A program made the translations under genes and the position numbers. The notes beneath the pieces were generated by a model. That model saw only the letters and a list, made by a program, of their open reading frames with translations, was not told the DNA's origin and ran no database searches. A DNA stretch of 64,000 bases from the NCBI RefSeq assembly GCF_027366395.1, contig NZ_CP114771.1, positions 2,666,001 through 2,730,000 on the forward strand. Reading direction: 5' to 3'. Below, piece by piece: positions 26,136-36,531 of this stretch (its first letter is position 1; every line of letters begins with the position of its first letter). Source of the DNA: Endozoicomonas sp. GU-1. Its GTDB lineage: Bacteria; Pseudomonadota; Gammaproteobacteria; Pseudomonadales; Endozoicomonadaceae.

Positions 26136-27413
26136 ATGGAGTGGTTTACGTTTCAGCCCGCTGAACCAGCGGCCGGTAGCCAGTTGTTTGCCGAAGAGAT
26201 TCCGGTGCAACAGCTGGCCCGCCAGTATGGTACGCCTTTATATGTCTACTCCAGACGAGCCCTGGAAGCCAGCTATCAGGCCTATTATCAGGCCATGGCT
26301 GACACCCCCCACTTGATTTGTTATGCGGTAAAAGCGAACAGCAACCTGGCGGTGCTGAATGTTCTGGCCCGGTTGGGGGCTGGCTTTGATATTGTCTCGG
26401 TCGGGGAGCTGGAACGGGTGCTCGCGGCAGGCGGTGATCCCGCCAGGGTGGTGTTTTCCGGAGTGGCCAAGCAGCGTCATGAAATTCGCCGGGCGCTGGA
26501 AGTGGGTGTCCACTGCTTCAATATTGAATCAGAACAGGAGCTGGAGCATATTCAGGAAGAAGCACTGGCGATGAATCAAGTGGCCCGCATCTCCCTGCGG
26601 GTCAACCCGGATGTGGATGCCCGGACTCACCCCTATATCTCCACTGGCCTGAAAGATAATAAGTTCGGCATTGATATTAACCGGGCTCCTGCGGTTTATG
26701 CCCGGGCTGCTGAATTGAGCCATATTGAGGTGGTGGGTGTTGATTGCCATATCGGTTCCCAGCTGACCACCACCGAGCCTTTCCTGGATGCGCTGGATCG
26801 TCTGCTGCTATTAATGGATCAGTTGCAGGCGCAGGGGATTCATTTGCAGCATCTGGATATTGGCGGTGGCCTGGGGGTTCAGTATCAGGATGAGACGATT
26901 CCCTCACCTGCGGATTATCTGGTGTCGGTCAAACAGCGCCTTGTTGAGCGGGGCTATGGCGATGTGATGCTGGTGGTGGAGCCGGGTCGGTCTATTGCTG
27001 CCCAGGCGGGTATCCTGCTGACCCGCGTTGAGTTGATCAAGGCAACTGAGCAGAAGCATTTTGCCATTGTGGATGGTGCAATGAATGACTTGTTGAGACC
27101 GTCCATCTACAGTGCCTGGCATACTATTGCCAATACGGCGCAGCACGCGGATGTGGATACTCAGGTGTATGATATTGTCGGGCCTGTTTGTGAAAGTGGC
27201 GACTTTCTGGGCAAAGCACGGAATCTGGCCATCCGGGAAGGTGATCTGCTGGCGGTGTATTCGGCGGGTGCCTACGGTTTTGTTATGAGTTCCAACTACA
27301 ATACCCGCAATCGAGCCGCCGAAATCATGGTTGATGGTACTCAATCTTATGTGATCCGTCGTCGGGAAACCGTTGCCGAGCAGTTTGCCTCAGAAAGCCT
27401 GCTGCCGTCGTAA
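26136..27413 (+). CDS. lysA: Diaminopimelate decarboxylase
   Basis: LysA converts meso-diaminopimelate to lysine, the last step of the pathway. The 425-residue fold-type III PLP enzyme shows the Schiff-base lysine K66 in CYAVKANSN, the phosphate-binding GGG ([11 protein letters not shown]), and the conserved C-terminal CESGDFL and [11 protein letters not shown] motifs. ATG 26136 starts MEWFTF, as expected; an upstream ATG at 26118 adds six residues. The gene directly precedes dapF, the preceding step, and the two are probably co-transcribed. Confidence 0.96.
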   Translation: MEWFTFQPAEPAAGSQLFAEEIPVQQLARQYGTPLYVYSRRALEASYQAYYQAMADTPHLICYAVKANSNLAVLNVLARLGAGFDIVSVGELERVLAAGGDPARVVFSGVAKQRHEIRRALEVGVHCFNIESEQELEHIQEEALAMNQVARISLRVNPDVDARTHPYISTGLKDNKFGIDINRAPAVYARAAELSHIEVVGVDCHIGSQLTTTEPFLDALDRLLLLMDQLQAQGIHLQHLDIGGGLGVQYQDETIPSPADYLVSVKQRLVERGYGDVMLVVEPGRSIAAQAGILLTRVELIKATEQKHFAIVDGAMNDLLRPSIYSAWHTIANTAQHADVDTQVYDIVGPVCESGDFLGKARNLAIREGDLLAVYSAGAYGFVMSSNYNTRNRAAEIMVDGTQSYVIRRRETVAEQFASESLLPS

Positions 27414-27436
27414 AGTATCAGGAAAGAATGAACTAT

Positions 27437-28268
27437 ATGTTGCTACATTTCACCAAAATGCATGGGCTGGGTAACGACTTTATGGTGGTCGATATGGTGT
27501 CCCAGAACCTGCGCCTGCCGCCGGAAAAAATCCGCCGCCTGGCGGACCGGCGGTTTGGGATCGGCTTTGACCAGTTGCTGCTGGTTGAGCCCCCGACCAA
27601 TCCTGATATGGACTTTCGCTACCGCATCTTTAATGCCGATGGCAGTGAAGTGGAGCAGTGTGGCAATGGGGCCCGTTGTTTCGCCCGTTTTGTTCGGGAC
27701 AAAAAGCTGATCGGCAGAGACCGGATCCGGGTACAAACCGCCGGGGGCAACATTGAGCTGACGATTCAGAGCAATGGCGAGGTTTGCGTGGATATGGGGA
27801 TGCCGAGGCTGGACCCTGAACAGGTGCCGTTTAATGCGCAGCAGCGTTCAGTGACCTATCCCCTGACGGTTGATGGCCAGGTTATCGAAGGTTTCTGCCG
27901 TATCCATGGGCAATCCCCACTGCGTTTATCGGGTGGATGATGTGCACAGGGCTCCCGTGGACACCTGGGGGCCGATGATTGAAGCCCATCCGGATTTCCC
28001 CCGGAAATGTAACGCCGGATTTATGCAGGTCCTCAGTACCGATGAAATTAACCTGCGGGTATTTGAGCGCGGCGTTGGTGAAACCCTCGCCTGTGGCACC
28101 GGTGCCTGTGCCGCTGTGGTGGCAGGACGCCTGCAAGGTTTGCTGGGCGATACCGTTAAAGTGAACTTGCCCGGTGGTAGCCTGTCTATTTATTGGCCGG
28201 GAGAGGGCAGTCCGGTTATGATGACAGGCGCAGCAACCCGGGTTTATGAAGGATACACCCGGCTATAA
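27437..28268 (+). pseudogene. dapF: Diaminopimelate epimerase, frameshifted
   Basis: DapF epimerises LL- to meso-diaminopimelate, needed for both lysine and peptidoglycan. The first part ([19 protein letters not shown] ... to VDGQVIE) carries active-site Cys one in EQCGNGARC. The second part ([18 protein letters not shown] ... to GYTRL) carries Cys two in ACGTGACAA, but in the next frame. Removing one G from gaaggtttc (27887-27894) joins them into a normal protein of about 276 residues. Since the gene is normally essential and no second copy is seen here, a consensus error is the first explanation. An ATG at 27428 is an alternative start. Confidence 0.9.
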
Positions 28269-28289
28269 ATCCGCTAAGGGCCAGAGACC

Positions 28290-29015
28290 ATGACCGAACA
28301 GATTGTCGAATCAGACAGGGAACAGCAAGCGCCGGATCAGCCGAAAGCTCTGAAACCCAGGCAGGTTGCCAACTTTCTGAAAGAGCATCCCGATTTTTTT
28401 GTGGGCCGTGACGATCTGCTGCTGGATCTGACCCTGCCCCATCAGCGTGGGGATGCGATCTCGCTGGTTGAGCGTCAGGTCGCATTGTTGCGGGAACGGG
28501 CCCTGGATTACCGACACCAGCTGGTCCGCCTGGCGGACAATGCCAAAACCAATGAAAAGCTGTTTGAGCGTATGCGGCTGTTGGTATTGGCCCTGCTGGA
28601 GAGCAGGGATCTGGAACAACTGGTGGAAGTGATCGGTGACAGCCTTAACCATGAGTTTGGTATTGAATTCCATTCGCTGATTCTGTTCAGTGACCAGCCG
28701 ATGAACCTGCCCGTCAGGATTGAACATACCGACGTGGTGATGGAAGCCCTGGGTTCCATCATGACCAGTGGCAAAGCCATTTGTGGCCAGGTGACTCAGG
28801 CCGAGCTGGACTTCCTGTTTCAGGAGCAGGCCGAGCATGTTGGCTCGGTGGCCATTGCCCCCCTGAACTATGCCCTCAGTGAACCACAGCAGCTTGGGGT
28901 TCTGGCGTTGGGCAGTCAGGATAAACAGCATTTCAAGGCCAGCATGGGCACCCTGTTTATCAGTTACCTGGGCGATATCCTGAGTCGAATTCTGGCTCGA
29001 CAGCTGCATTCATGA
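28290..29015 (+). CDS. DUF484 family protein (GAF-like)
   Basis: The 241-residue protein matches the DUF484 (YigA-like) family found between dapF and xerC in gammaproteobacteria. The N-terminus has VANFLKEHPDFFVGRDDLL, followed by a coiled coil (about 55-95) and a GAF-like sensory domain (about 100-235). Function is not established; the fixed place beside xerC suggests a link to chromosome processing or its control. The stop overlaps the xerC ATG by four bases (ATGA). Confidence 0.9.
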   Translation: MTEQIVESDREQQAPDQPKALKPRQVANFLKEHPDFFVGRDDLLLDLTLPHQRGDAISLVERQVALLRERALDYRHQLVRLADNAKTNEKLFERMRLLVLALLESRDLEQLVEVIGDSLNHEFGIEFHSLILFSDQPMNLPVRIEHTDVVMEALGSIMTSGKAICGQVTQAELDFLFQEQAEHVGSVAIAPLNYALSEPQQLGVLALGSQDKQHFKASMGTLFISYLGDILSRILARQLHS

Positions 29016-29959
29016 ATCACTCTTCTTCCGATTCTCCGGTTAATAACAGCCTGCAGCCATCAATAGCGGCTTTTCTGGATTACCTCCGCTATGAAAAGCA
29101 GCACTCACCCCATACGCTGTCGGCCTATCAACGTGATCTTGCCCGTGTGATGCAGCAGGCTACCGCCAGTGATATTCAGGGGTGGGCAACGATTACCGAG
29201 AAGCAGTTAAAGCAATGGCTGGGACTCTGGCACGAAGAGGGGTTATCCAGTCGCAGCCTGCAGCGGTTGATCTCATCACTTCGTCGTTTTTATCACTACC
29301 TGTTAACCCGGGGTGAGGTAACCAGTAACCCGGCGCAACGGCTTCGGGCACCGAAAACCGGCCGACCGCTGCCGGTGACGCTGGATGCCGACCAGGTCAA
29401 TCACCTGTTGGATGACCCGTGTGGTCAGGCGGAGGGTGATCCGCTGAAGTGTCGTGATCTGGCCATCCTGGAGCTCTTCTACTCGTCAGGTTTGCGTCTG
29501 GCCGAGCTGGCGGCACTGAACCTGGACAGCTTTTCCAATGGGTTTTCCCAGGTGAAAGTGCTTGGGAAACGCAGCAAAGAGCGGATGATCCCGGTGGGCA
29601 GCAAAGCCCGGCAGGCAATTCAACACTGGCTCACTTTTCGGGAACAGTTGGTTCGGGGTGAGAGTGGTAGCGCCCTGTTTCTGTCAAAGCTGGGCAGGCG
29701 CATCAGTACCCGACAGATTCAGAATCGTATCAGGGAGTTTGCCCGGGAAGCGGGCATGCCGGTGGGGGTTCATCCCCACATGCTGAGGCATTCGTTTGCC
29801 AGCCACCTGCTGGAATCCAGCGGTGACCTGCGCTCAATTCAGGAACTGCTGGGGCACAGCGATATCTCCACCACCCAAATCTATACCCATCTGGATTTTC
29901 AGCATCTGGCCACGGTGTATGATAAGGCTCACCCAAGGGCGAAGAAGAAAGACGACTGA
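29012..29959 (+). CDS. xerC: Tyrosine recombinase XerC
   Basis: XerC, with XerD, resolves chromosome dimers at dif. The 315-residue protein has the N-terminal core-binding domain (FLDYLRYEKQHSPHTLSAY) and the catalytic domain with the Arg of GLRLAEL, the HxLRH motif (HPHMLRHSFASHLL), the GHSDISTTQIYTH block containing the nucleophilic tyrosine, and the C-terminal tail. It is the last gene of the cluster and overlaps the DUF484 gene. Confidence 0.95.
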   Translation: MNHSSSDSPVNNSLQPSIAAFLDYLRYEKQHSPHTLSAYQRDLARVMQQATASDIQGWATITEKQLKQWLGLWHEEGLSSRSLQRLISSLRRFYHYLLTRGEVTSNPAQRLRAPKTGRPLPVTLDADQVNHLLDDPCGQAEGDPLKCRDLAILELFYSSGLRLAELAALNLDSFSNGFSQVKVLGKRSKERMIPVGSKARQAIQHWLTFREQLVRGESGSALFLSKLGRRISTRQIQNRIREFAREAGMPVGVHPHMLRHSFASHLLESSGDLRSIQELLGHSDISTTQIYTHLDFQHLATVYDKAHPRAKKKDD

Positions 29960-29978
29960 ATGCAAGAATTCATTTGAT

Positions 29979-31208
29979 TCAGGTTGATCCGGAACAGGCA
30001 GTTTTTAATGTTTCCAATCGGGCCATGGCATGGGAATTACCCGCTTTTTTGGCGTAATCCAGCGCAGTATTGCCAGAATTTCCGGATGAATCAAGATCAA
30101 AATCCAGCTCGCCTGCATGATCATACAAGTAATCGAATACGCTGTTGGCTTTATAATAAGCGCATTGACGAAAAGCGAGGCCAAATTCTGACTTGCCGAT
30201 ACTGACGGTTATCTTTTGTTTAAGTCGTAAAGCAATCTCTGAGGCGTCGATTAAACCGATTAACTTAATATTATGTACTACCGTTTTAATATCCTGCATA
30301 GCTTTTACCGCTTTCTTATCACCCTTGATTTTCCGCTCAAAAAATTCAAGCTCATCATCGGAAATCGGGGGGTAATCATTACTCCCTGTAAAAGAAACAG
30401 AGTAGTCTCCGCGTAACCCAAATGTGAGAAAAATTTCTACAGGGGTAGTATTTAACCCATTACTTGGAATGATCCGATCATTAAAAGGATCGACAAAAAT
30501 CAAACTTGGTAGTTTTTCCTGTAACAAGAAAAAAAAATCCGCAACATCCATGGCAATTTCAGGTCGATTTTTATGTTCAACACCGTATTTAGCGGTAACG
30601 GTATTCATTTGATCAAACAACCGCTCCATAGACTGGTTATCGGCAATTAGCAGCATACAATGCCCATCATGTGGAGTATCACTGTTGCGTCTGTTAGCAA
30701 AATGGAGCGCCCAGATAATATCAGCGGGAACACCTGCTTTTAACAAGTTTTTCCGGCACTGATAAACTTGGGGACCACAATCACCAAAACCGTTTTTTGA
30801 AGAGAACTTGAAATATATATCGCTAGTTCTGATGTTGGATAGATCATGGTTTTGTCGAAATATTCCCTGTAAACACTGGTAGCCCAAATGCATTTTTTTC
30901 ACTTGCCCGGTAACAAAAGGACCGCGATGCAGTGTCATCCTTACCAGATCGACTGGCCTCAGACTGGGATAATGTATGCTAAAGTCCGTGACGAGATGAC
31001 TGCTTCCTGCCACTTCATTGCGAGTTGTCGCTACGACCTGGTTGAGAAACCGGGCATTTTCTGCGATATCCTCAACCCTGGTCGAAAAGCCACGCCAGCA
31101 CGGAGCGTCAATACTTTTGGGGCGATTTGACTGGGCTGCTTCCGATGTGGGCAATGGTAAACCATGAGCTGCTTTCGAGTCACTGCTTTGGGAGGCTGAT
31201 GCTTGCAT
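29979..31208 (-). CDS. Putative effector with Cys-His-Asp protease-like centre and ankyrin-like tail
   Basis: I do not recognise this 409-residue protein as a named family. Its middle has a possible papain-like or transglutaminase-like order: C144 in GFGDCGPQVYQC, H183 in PHDGHCMLLIAD and D240 in LIFVDPFNDR, with hydrophobic strands around each. The C-terminus (about 365-409: DFDLDSSGNSGNTALDYAKK, then HAMARLETL) is one ankyrin-like repeat. The N-terminus is polar and serine/proline-rich without a Sec signal, as in many type III or IV substrates. AAGGA lies eight bases before ATG 31208. It points towards xerC and stands apart from any operon. Confidence 0.6.
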   Translation of the reverse strand: MQASASQSSDSKAAHGLPLPTSEAAQSNRPKSIDAPCWRGFSTRVEDIAENARFLNQVVATTRNEVAGSSHLVTDFSIHYPSLRPVDLVRMTLHRGPFVTGQVKKMHLGYQCLQGIFRQNHDLSNIRTSDIYFKFSSKNGFGDCGPQVYQCRKNLLKAGVPADIIWALHFANRRNSDTPHDGHCMLLIADNQSMERLFDQMNTVTAKYGVEHKNRPEIAMDVADFFFLLQEKLPSLIFVDPFNDRIIPSNGLNTTPVEIFLTFGLRGDYSVSFTGSNDYPPISDDELEFFERKIKGDKKAVKAMQDIKTVVHNIKLIGLIDASEIALRLKQKITVSIGKSEFGLAFRQCAYYKANSVFDYLYDHAGELDFDLDSSGNSGNTALDYAKKAGNSHAMARLETLKTACSGST

Positions 31209-31313
31209 TGCTGTCGTTCCTTGCAAAAAAGTAACTGACTTCAAGCATTGGACAACTCGGATTGAAAGCCGTTCACTTGGAGGCTGTCCGGAATTTACTG
31301 TTACCGCAGCAGC

Positions 31314-31335
31314 GGCTGTCTATTCCCAGACAGCC
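31314..31335. other. Perfect hairpin between minus-strand genes
   Basis: GGCTGTCT-attccc-AGACAGCC forms a perfect 8-bp stem in the 180-base gap between the DASS transporter stop and the effector-like gene. No T-run follows on the minus strand, so termination is only possible. The nearby string ggaggctgtccg (31279-31290) recalls the ends of the IS/MITE group at 55-56.8 kb. Confidence 0.4.
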
Positions 31336-31390
31336 TAATTGGATTTTGTCGGAATTAAACGGCGGGTCTGTGCTAAATCCGACAGTCGAT

Positions 31391-32851
31391 TCAGGCCAGG
31401 CTGGCACCAATCAGAAAATAACCCACCAGTGTCACCAGCAAAATACCCATAATATTCAGGGCAAAGCCAGCTTTCATCATATCGGTTATTGCCAGTTTTC
31501 CTGAGCCAAACACCACGGCGTTTGGCGGAGTTGCTACGGGCATCATAAAGGCAAAGCTGCAGGCAAGGGCCGCCGGTGCTGCCAGCATCACCGGATCAAT
31601 GCCCAGGGTCACACCCAGGGCACCCATCAATGGCAGGAAGCCGGCAGCCGTTGCGGTGTTGCTGGTCAGTTCGGTCAGGAAGGTGATAACGGTCACCACG
31701 AAGGCAACGACCAGCAGCACCGGCAGACCATTGGCAATCGTCATGGCTTCGGCCACCCAGCCGGCCAGACCGGTATTTTTGATCTGCGCTGCCAAAGTCA
31801 GACCACCACCAAACAGCAGCAGAACACCCCAGGGGATTTCCCGAGCCTTTTCCCAGGACATGACATAAACACGCTTATCGTGCTTCACCGGAATGATGAA
31901 CAGGCTGATGGTCGCGGCAATGGCAATAATGGTGTCAGAAAGACCGGGAATAAACGCCTTCAGGTAAGGTCTCGTAATCCAGGAAATGGCGGTGATGGCA
32001 AAGATAATGGCAACCGTTATTTCGCCACGACTCATTGGGCCCAGTACTTTCAGCTGCTCACGGAATACCGTTCTGGCTTCAGGGTTCTCTTCGGTGGACA
32101 GTTTGAAACCAAAGCGGGTCAGCCAGACCCAGGCAATCAACAACATCAACAGGCTCATGGGCAGGCCCACCATCATCCACTGGGCAAAGCCAATTTCCAT
32201 GTTGTAGTTTTCAGACAGGAAGGCGGCCAGCAGGGCATTGGGAGGGGTACCGATCAAGGTTGCCAGTCCACCAATACTGGCACTGTAGGCGATGGCCAGC
32301 AGTAACGCTTTGGCAAATGCACTGTTTTCACCTTCATTGTTGCCGCTTACCATGGAGGCAACGGACAGACCAATCGGCAGCATCATCACACTGGTGGCGG
32401 TATTGGACACCCACATACTCAAAAAGGCCGTGGCAATCATAAAGCCGGCAATCTGGCGGTCAGGCCGTACTCCAGTTTTCAGCATGATATGCAGGGCAAT
32501 CCGTTTATGGAGATTCCAGCGCTCCATAGCCATGCCCAGCATAAAACCGCCAAAGAACAGATAGATGGTTGGGTGCGCATAGGGTGCCGTCACTTCCTTG
32601 ATGCTGGCGATGCCCAGCAGTGGCACCAATATCATTGGCAGCAATGAGGTCACAGGGATGGGCACTACCTCCGATACCCACCAGATCGCCATCATGGTTG
32701 CCACACCCACCATATACCAGGCCGGTTGCTCCATACCGGCAGGTGGTGGTATGACCAGCGTGAGCAGTAAGACCATTGGCCCCGCAAACAGGGAGAGCCA
32801 ATAGAGCGCACCGGGTGAAGATCGTTTAAAGGCTGTATTGTTTTTAGTCAC
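31391..32851 (-). CDS. DASS-family (SLC13) anion:sodium symporter
   Basis: This 486-residue inner-membrane protein has 11-12 membrane segments and both SNT signatures of the DASS family (WVSNTATSVMMLPIG and LTSNTATAAGFLPLM), plus the conserved GTPPNALLAAFL loop. Family members import succinate, malate, citrate or sulfate with sodium. The window thus has two candidate dicarboxylate carriers (this one and DcuC). The substrate cannot be read from sequence. Confidence 0.88.
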   Translation of the reverse strand: MTKNNTAFKRSSPGALYWLSLFAGPMVLLLTLVIPPPAGMEQPAWYMVGVATMMAIWWVSEVVPIPVTSLLPMILVPLLGIASIKEVTAPYAHPTIYLFFGGFMLGMAMERWNLHKRIALHIMLKTGVRPDRQIAGFMIATAFLSMWVSNTATSVMMLPIGLSVASMVSGNNEGENSAFAKALLLAIAYSASIGGLATLIGTPPNALLAAFLSENYNMEIGFAQWMMVGLPMSLLMLLIAWVWLTRFGFKLSTEENPEARTVFREQLKVLGPMSRGEITVAIIFAITAISWITRPYLKAFIPGLSDTIIAIAATISLFIIPVKHDKRVYVMSWEKAREIPWGVLLLFGGGLTLAAQIKNTGLAGWVAEAMTIANGLPVLLVVAFVVTVITFLTELTSNTATAAGFLPLMGALGVTLGIDPVMLAAPAALACSFAFMMPVATPPNAVVFGSGKLAITDMMKAGFALNIMGILLVTLVGYFLIGASLA

Positions 32852-33196
32852 AGTATCAGATCCATTGCGGTTTGTACGAATAGTGTCTTTTATTTTCGGG
32901 TATGCAGATATTGATCTGTGTCAATGAAGGGACTGTTCACCTGTTACTTCCCGTTGATGGTTGCGCAGTTTTGGGGTTTACCAATCTGGCACCCACTTTA
33001 TCCCAGAACAACTGGAAAGAACTTTCAGGCCATGTCCCGGTTGCTGCTGGGTGATTTGGGAAATTTTCCTGCTATCGGGTTGACCAACCCGATTTAACAA
33101 AAAAAACAAAGAATATATGCAGATTATCCGGCAGACGTTATGCTTTAAAGTCGAAAATCCACTTGAATGCTGACAGTCAGAGTGAAGCAGATCATT
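32852..33196. other. Intergenic region with a hairpin
   Basis: These 345 bases hold the divergent upstream regions of the transporter and the 33.2-kb gene. The hairpin atcgggtt-gacc-aacccgat (33073-33092) is perfect and is followed on the plus strand by an A-rich tract. No gene is seen. Confidence 0.4.
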
Positions 33197-34904
33197 ATGG
33201 ATACGGTTGTCAATTACACTGAATTACCCGGCCTTTCTGGTCAAACACCCGTTCACAAATCAACTCAAACGGAGCCTGAAGCAGAAGCGTCCGGATCCTT
33301 GGGGCCTTATGACGTCAGTCGTATAGATATTGATGAAGTGGTAATGTTTACCGGCTGTCTGCCTGATAAGGAAATTACGGTAGAAAGGGCAGAGTCGTCG
33401 TGAAGATTTATCCGACGTTGAATGTTACCGCCCAGAACGAAGAGGCCAATGGCACATCTTTCAGCATCAGATTTCGCAGCTTACCCGTGAATCAGACATC
33501 CGCAAACCTGACAGAAGCAGAAGCGGATGGCAGAGAAGACTTTGACTGGGATTACTATGTTGAATCTGCCAATGTGGACAACAGTGAGTCAACACCAGTG
33601 AATACTGCTTCCGGATCTCACAGTTCTGGAGATTCCGGTATTGATAGCCCTTCAGCAGCTCATGTTCAGAGGGTTATCAGGCAACCGGTCCTGCCAGCCA
33701 TGAGAGAAGATTCGATATCTTCGGATACGAGCGTCTCTGAAGGGTTTGTTCCCGGTTCAGCCTTGACAGTAACATCGTCTTCTCTTGATAAAAACGCTTC
33801 TCCTAGAGAGTCTTGCTATTCTATGGACTCTAACAGCAGTTCTTTGAATTCTGCCAGTAACGTTCTATTCAGACATGGCCATAAGATTTGCGAGATCGCT
33901 GACATGATAAGTGTCCCGGGTCCGCGTAAAGCCTCTGTATCCAGGATGATATTTAGCAGGCTGATCACTTATGATCCGAGCAGCGTACCTCCCTGGTACA
34001 AAAGTAAATACGTTCATATAAGGTCTTTGATCACTAATGTTGAAAGTTTCATTTTGAAAAGTGCTGCCAATGGCATGGGCTGGTGTGATGCGAATGGTAA
34101 AGGCATGAATCTTTTTACAGGCCCGGCTGACCTTTCGAGTTATCCGTTGAGTTCAAAATTTGTATTCCGGTTTGAAAATAACACCAGTATCTTCGAGTGT
34201 CTTTGTGAAGCTGCGAATCTGCTTACCAGTGTCGAAAGCCAGGTTGACCGATGCTTTCGTGGGTCAACCAGAACCAATCCCATAGATCGTGTTACGCTTT
34301 ATGAAACGCTGTCTTTTAAACAAAGTAATAAAGAATCCATCAAAAACAAAAGTCGAAGTGGAGATGCACAACTGTTATCTGATTGCTCTTCTGCCATTTT
34401 TTTCTATTTCAGCAACTTGATCTCGAAATTAGAGTCTGCAATACAATCGAAAAAATACAATAGAGACGAGGCAGCGATTGCCAGGAAAATAGCCGACCAT
34501 ACGATTCTGGAAAAAAGAGAGGGAATTTTGATTTATTAAATGCCTGCGTAAACTTTAATTTAGCGGTTCGACTGATCAAGAGAGAATATGAACTGACTGC
34601 TTTGGCTCAATACGATTCAGAAAGGAGGGCAGATGAACCGTTGGACGTCGAGTTCGAACCCGAAGACCTGAATGTGATAAAGCAATTACGTGTCCTGATT
34701 GAGGCCCTGGAAGAAGAAGGCAGAGCCATTCTCAGTGACTACGAAACCTGTATTGACACCCTGCCAAGAGCGGTAAAAGGTAAGAGCTTTGCGGCAAGGG
34801 TGTTAAATATGTCTGATAATGGTAATGCCAGTAAGCCATTACAGGACATAAAGTCAACATTGACTACCGTATTGAAAAATCATTCAGTCAGCCTGACAGA
34901 TTAA
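33197..34904 (+). pseudogene. Unknown-family paralogue A, broken by two single-base deletions
   Basis: This gene and the next share an unrecognised family (MDTVVNYTELPGLSGQTPVH against MDAVINQTELVDLSGQTPVH). Against the intact copy, A lacks one A near 33388 (gtagaaagggc, where B has an A-run) and one A near 34530 (gagggaattttg against aaaggaaattttg). The three pieces (33197-33403, 33400-34539, 34540-34904) otherwise align throughout, with conserved blocks such as FSIRFRSLPVNQ and ITYDPSSVPPWYKSKY. Two lesions in one copy and none in its neighbour suggest true decay, although indel errors are possible. Confidence 0.75.
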
Positions 34905-34944
34905 CCGGGTTGGTTCCTGCTGCTCAAGGAGAAGCAAATCATTT

Positions 34945-36507
34945 ATGGATGCGGTCATCAATCAAACTGAATTGGTGGATCTCTCAGGACAAACTCCTGT
35001 TCATAAATCAACTCAAACGAATGCTGACGCAGCAAGTTCCGGATCTCTGGGCCCCTATGAGGTTAGCCGTATAGAGGAAGTGGTAACATTCACTGGTAGT
35101 CTGCCTGAGAATAAAATTTCCCTAAAAAAGGGCAGGATAGTCGTAAAGATTCAACCTGCCTTGAATTTCACCTCTCTGGACGACGAGGATAACAGGAAAT
35201 CTTTCAGCATCCGATTTCAGAGTTTACCCACGAACCAGTCATCAGTGAATGGGGCAGAAGACATTGGCGGTGGAAATTTTACTTCGGATACAAGCATCAG
35301 CGACAGATCCTTCTGCGGTTCAGGCTCCATAGGAACAACGTCTTCTCTTGATAGAAGGTCCTCTGCTGACAGAAAGTCTCACTACTCTTTGACCTCTGAT
35401 AGCATGTCTCGGGATTCCACCACGAACAGTCTCTTAAAATCTGACCAGAAGACCTATCGATTTACCAATGGTCAGGTGATCCGTGAGATAGCGAAAAAGA
35501 TCCGTCGTCCATGTAGTAGCTCCGTATCCGAGGTAATAATTAACAAGTTTATTACTTATGATCCGGACAAAGCACCTGACTGGTATAAAAATAAGTATGA
35601 GTTTAACCCATCGTTGAGGACGTATATTGAAATTTTTATGTTGAAGAACTTTGCCTTTTGGATGGCCTGGGTCGATGCTGATGGTCATCGCAAGAATCTT
35701 TTTTCCGGTTCAGGCATTCAATTGAGTCCAAAATTTGTTCTCTGGATCGAAAATAATATGAGTGCCTTCGAGCGTATTTGTGAATCCGGGGATATGCTGA
35801 TCAATATCGAGAGGCATATTGACCAATGCCTTCGCGGGACAGTTAAAAAATCCATAAGTCGTGTTGAAATCTATGAATCACTCTCTTTTAAAAAGATTGA
35901 TAAAGCATCTATCAACAGCATCAATCAGAAAGGCAACTCACCACTGCCTCAAGATTGCCATCACGGGATTATTTTTTATTTCCGCAATTTGGTATCGAGA
36001 CTGATGAATATGATAAAAACAGAAAAATACACGTCAGGAAAGCGGGAGATTCACAGAAAAATAGCTGACTATACGATTATGCAAAAGGATAAAGGAAATT
36101 TTGATTTATTAAAGGCCTGCACAAATTATAACGTGGCGGTTCGGTTGCTCGCGAAAGAGTTTGAGTCTTCTGGTCTGGCTGAATACGATTCAAAAAAGAG
36201 GATCGATGGCGAGTTATGTCCCGAGGTTAACTACTCCCTTGTCGACCCCGGGCATTTGGACGTTATAGAGCAGCTCATCTTCCTGATTGAAACTATAGAG
36301 AAAGAAGGACGGGGCATTATCAGTGAATACAAAAAATCCATCGATGCCCTGCCAAGAGCAATAGAAGGTAATACCTTTGAAGAGAGGACGTTACACATGT
36401 TTGATAGTGGCAATGGTTATGTCAGCAGGCCACTGAATAGCATAAAGTCAACATTGAATAAGATATTGGCAAATCATCCGGATAACCCGGCGGAGTTACC
36501 GGATTGA
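34945..36507 (+). CDS. Unknown-family paralogue B, intact
   Basis: The 520-residue soluble protein is of no family I can name. A serine/threonine-rich N-terminal third (about 1-165) carries GPYEVSRIEEVVTFTG and many Ser clusters. The rest is predicted mostly helical, with aromatic-rich blocks (FITYDPDKAPDWYKNKY, FWMAWVDADGHRKNLF, CHHGIIFYFRNLVSRLMNMI) and an acidic C-terminal domain (VIEQLIFLIETIEKEGRGII). There is no signal peptide or membrane segment. The tandem copy, low-complexity N-terminus and lack of bacterial relatives known to me fit a lineage-specific effector, which is inference. Confidence 0.7.
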   Translation: MDAVINQTELVDLSGQTPVHKSTQTNADAASSGSLGPYEVSRIEEVVTFTGSLPENKISLKKGRIVVKIQPALNFTSLDDEDNRKSFSIRFQSLPTNQSSVNGAEDIGGGNFTSDTSISDRSFCGSGSIGTTSSLDRRSSADRKSHYSLTSDSMSRDSTTNSLLKSDQKTYRFTNGQVIREIAKKIRRPCSSSVSEVIINKFITYDPDKAPDWYKNKYEFNPSLRTYIEIFMLKNFAFWMAWVDADGHRKNLFSGSGIQLSPKFVLWIENNMSAFERICESGDMLINIERHIDQCLRGTVKKSISRVEIYESLSFKKIDKASINSINQKGNSPLPQDCHHGIIFYFRNLVSRLMNMIKTEKYTSGKREIHRKIADYTIMQKDKGNFDLLKACTNYNVAVRLLAKEFESSGLAEYDSKKRIDGELCPEVNYSLVDPGHLDVIEQLIFLIETIEKEGRGIISEYKKSIDALPRAIEGNTFEERTLHMFDSGNGYVSRPLNSIKSTLNKILANHPDNPAELPD

Positions 36508-36531
36508 TTCCCGGAAAAAAATCCACCGCAT

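Noticed and set aside
28311-29009. 232-codon minus-strand frame
   Set aside because: Lies fully opposite the DUF484 gene and shows a glutamine/histidine-rich shadow composition.
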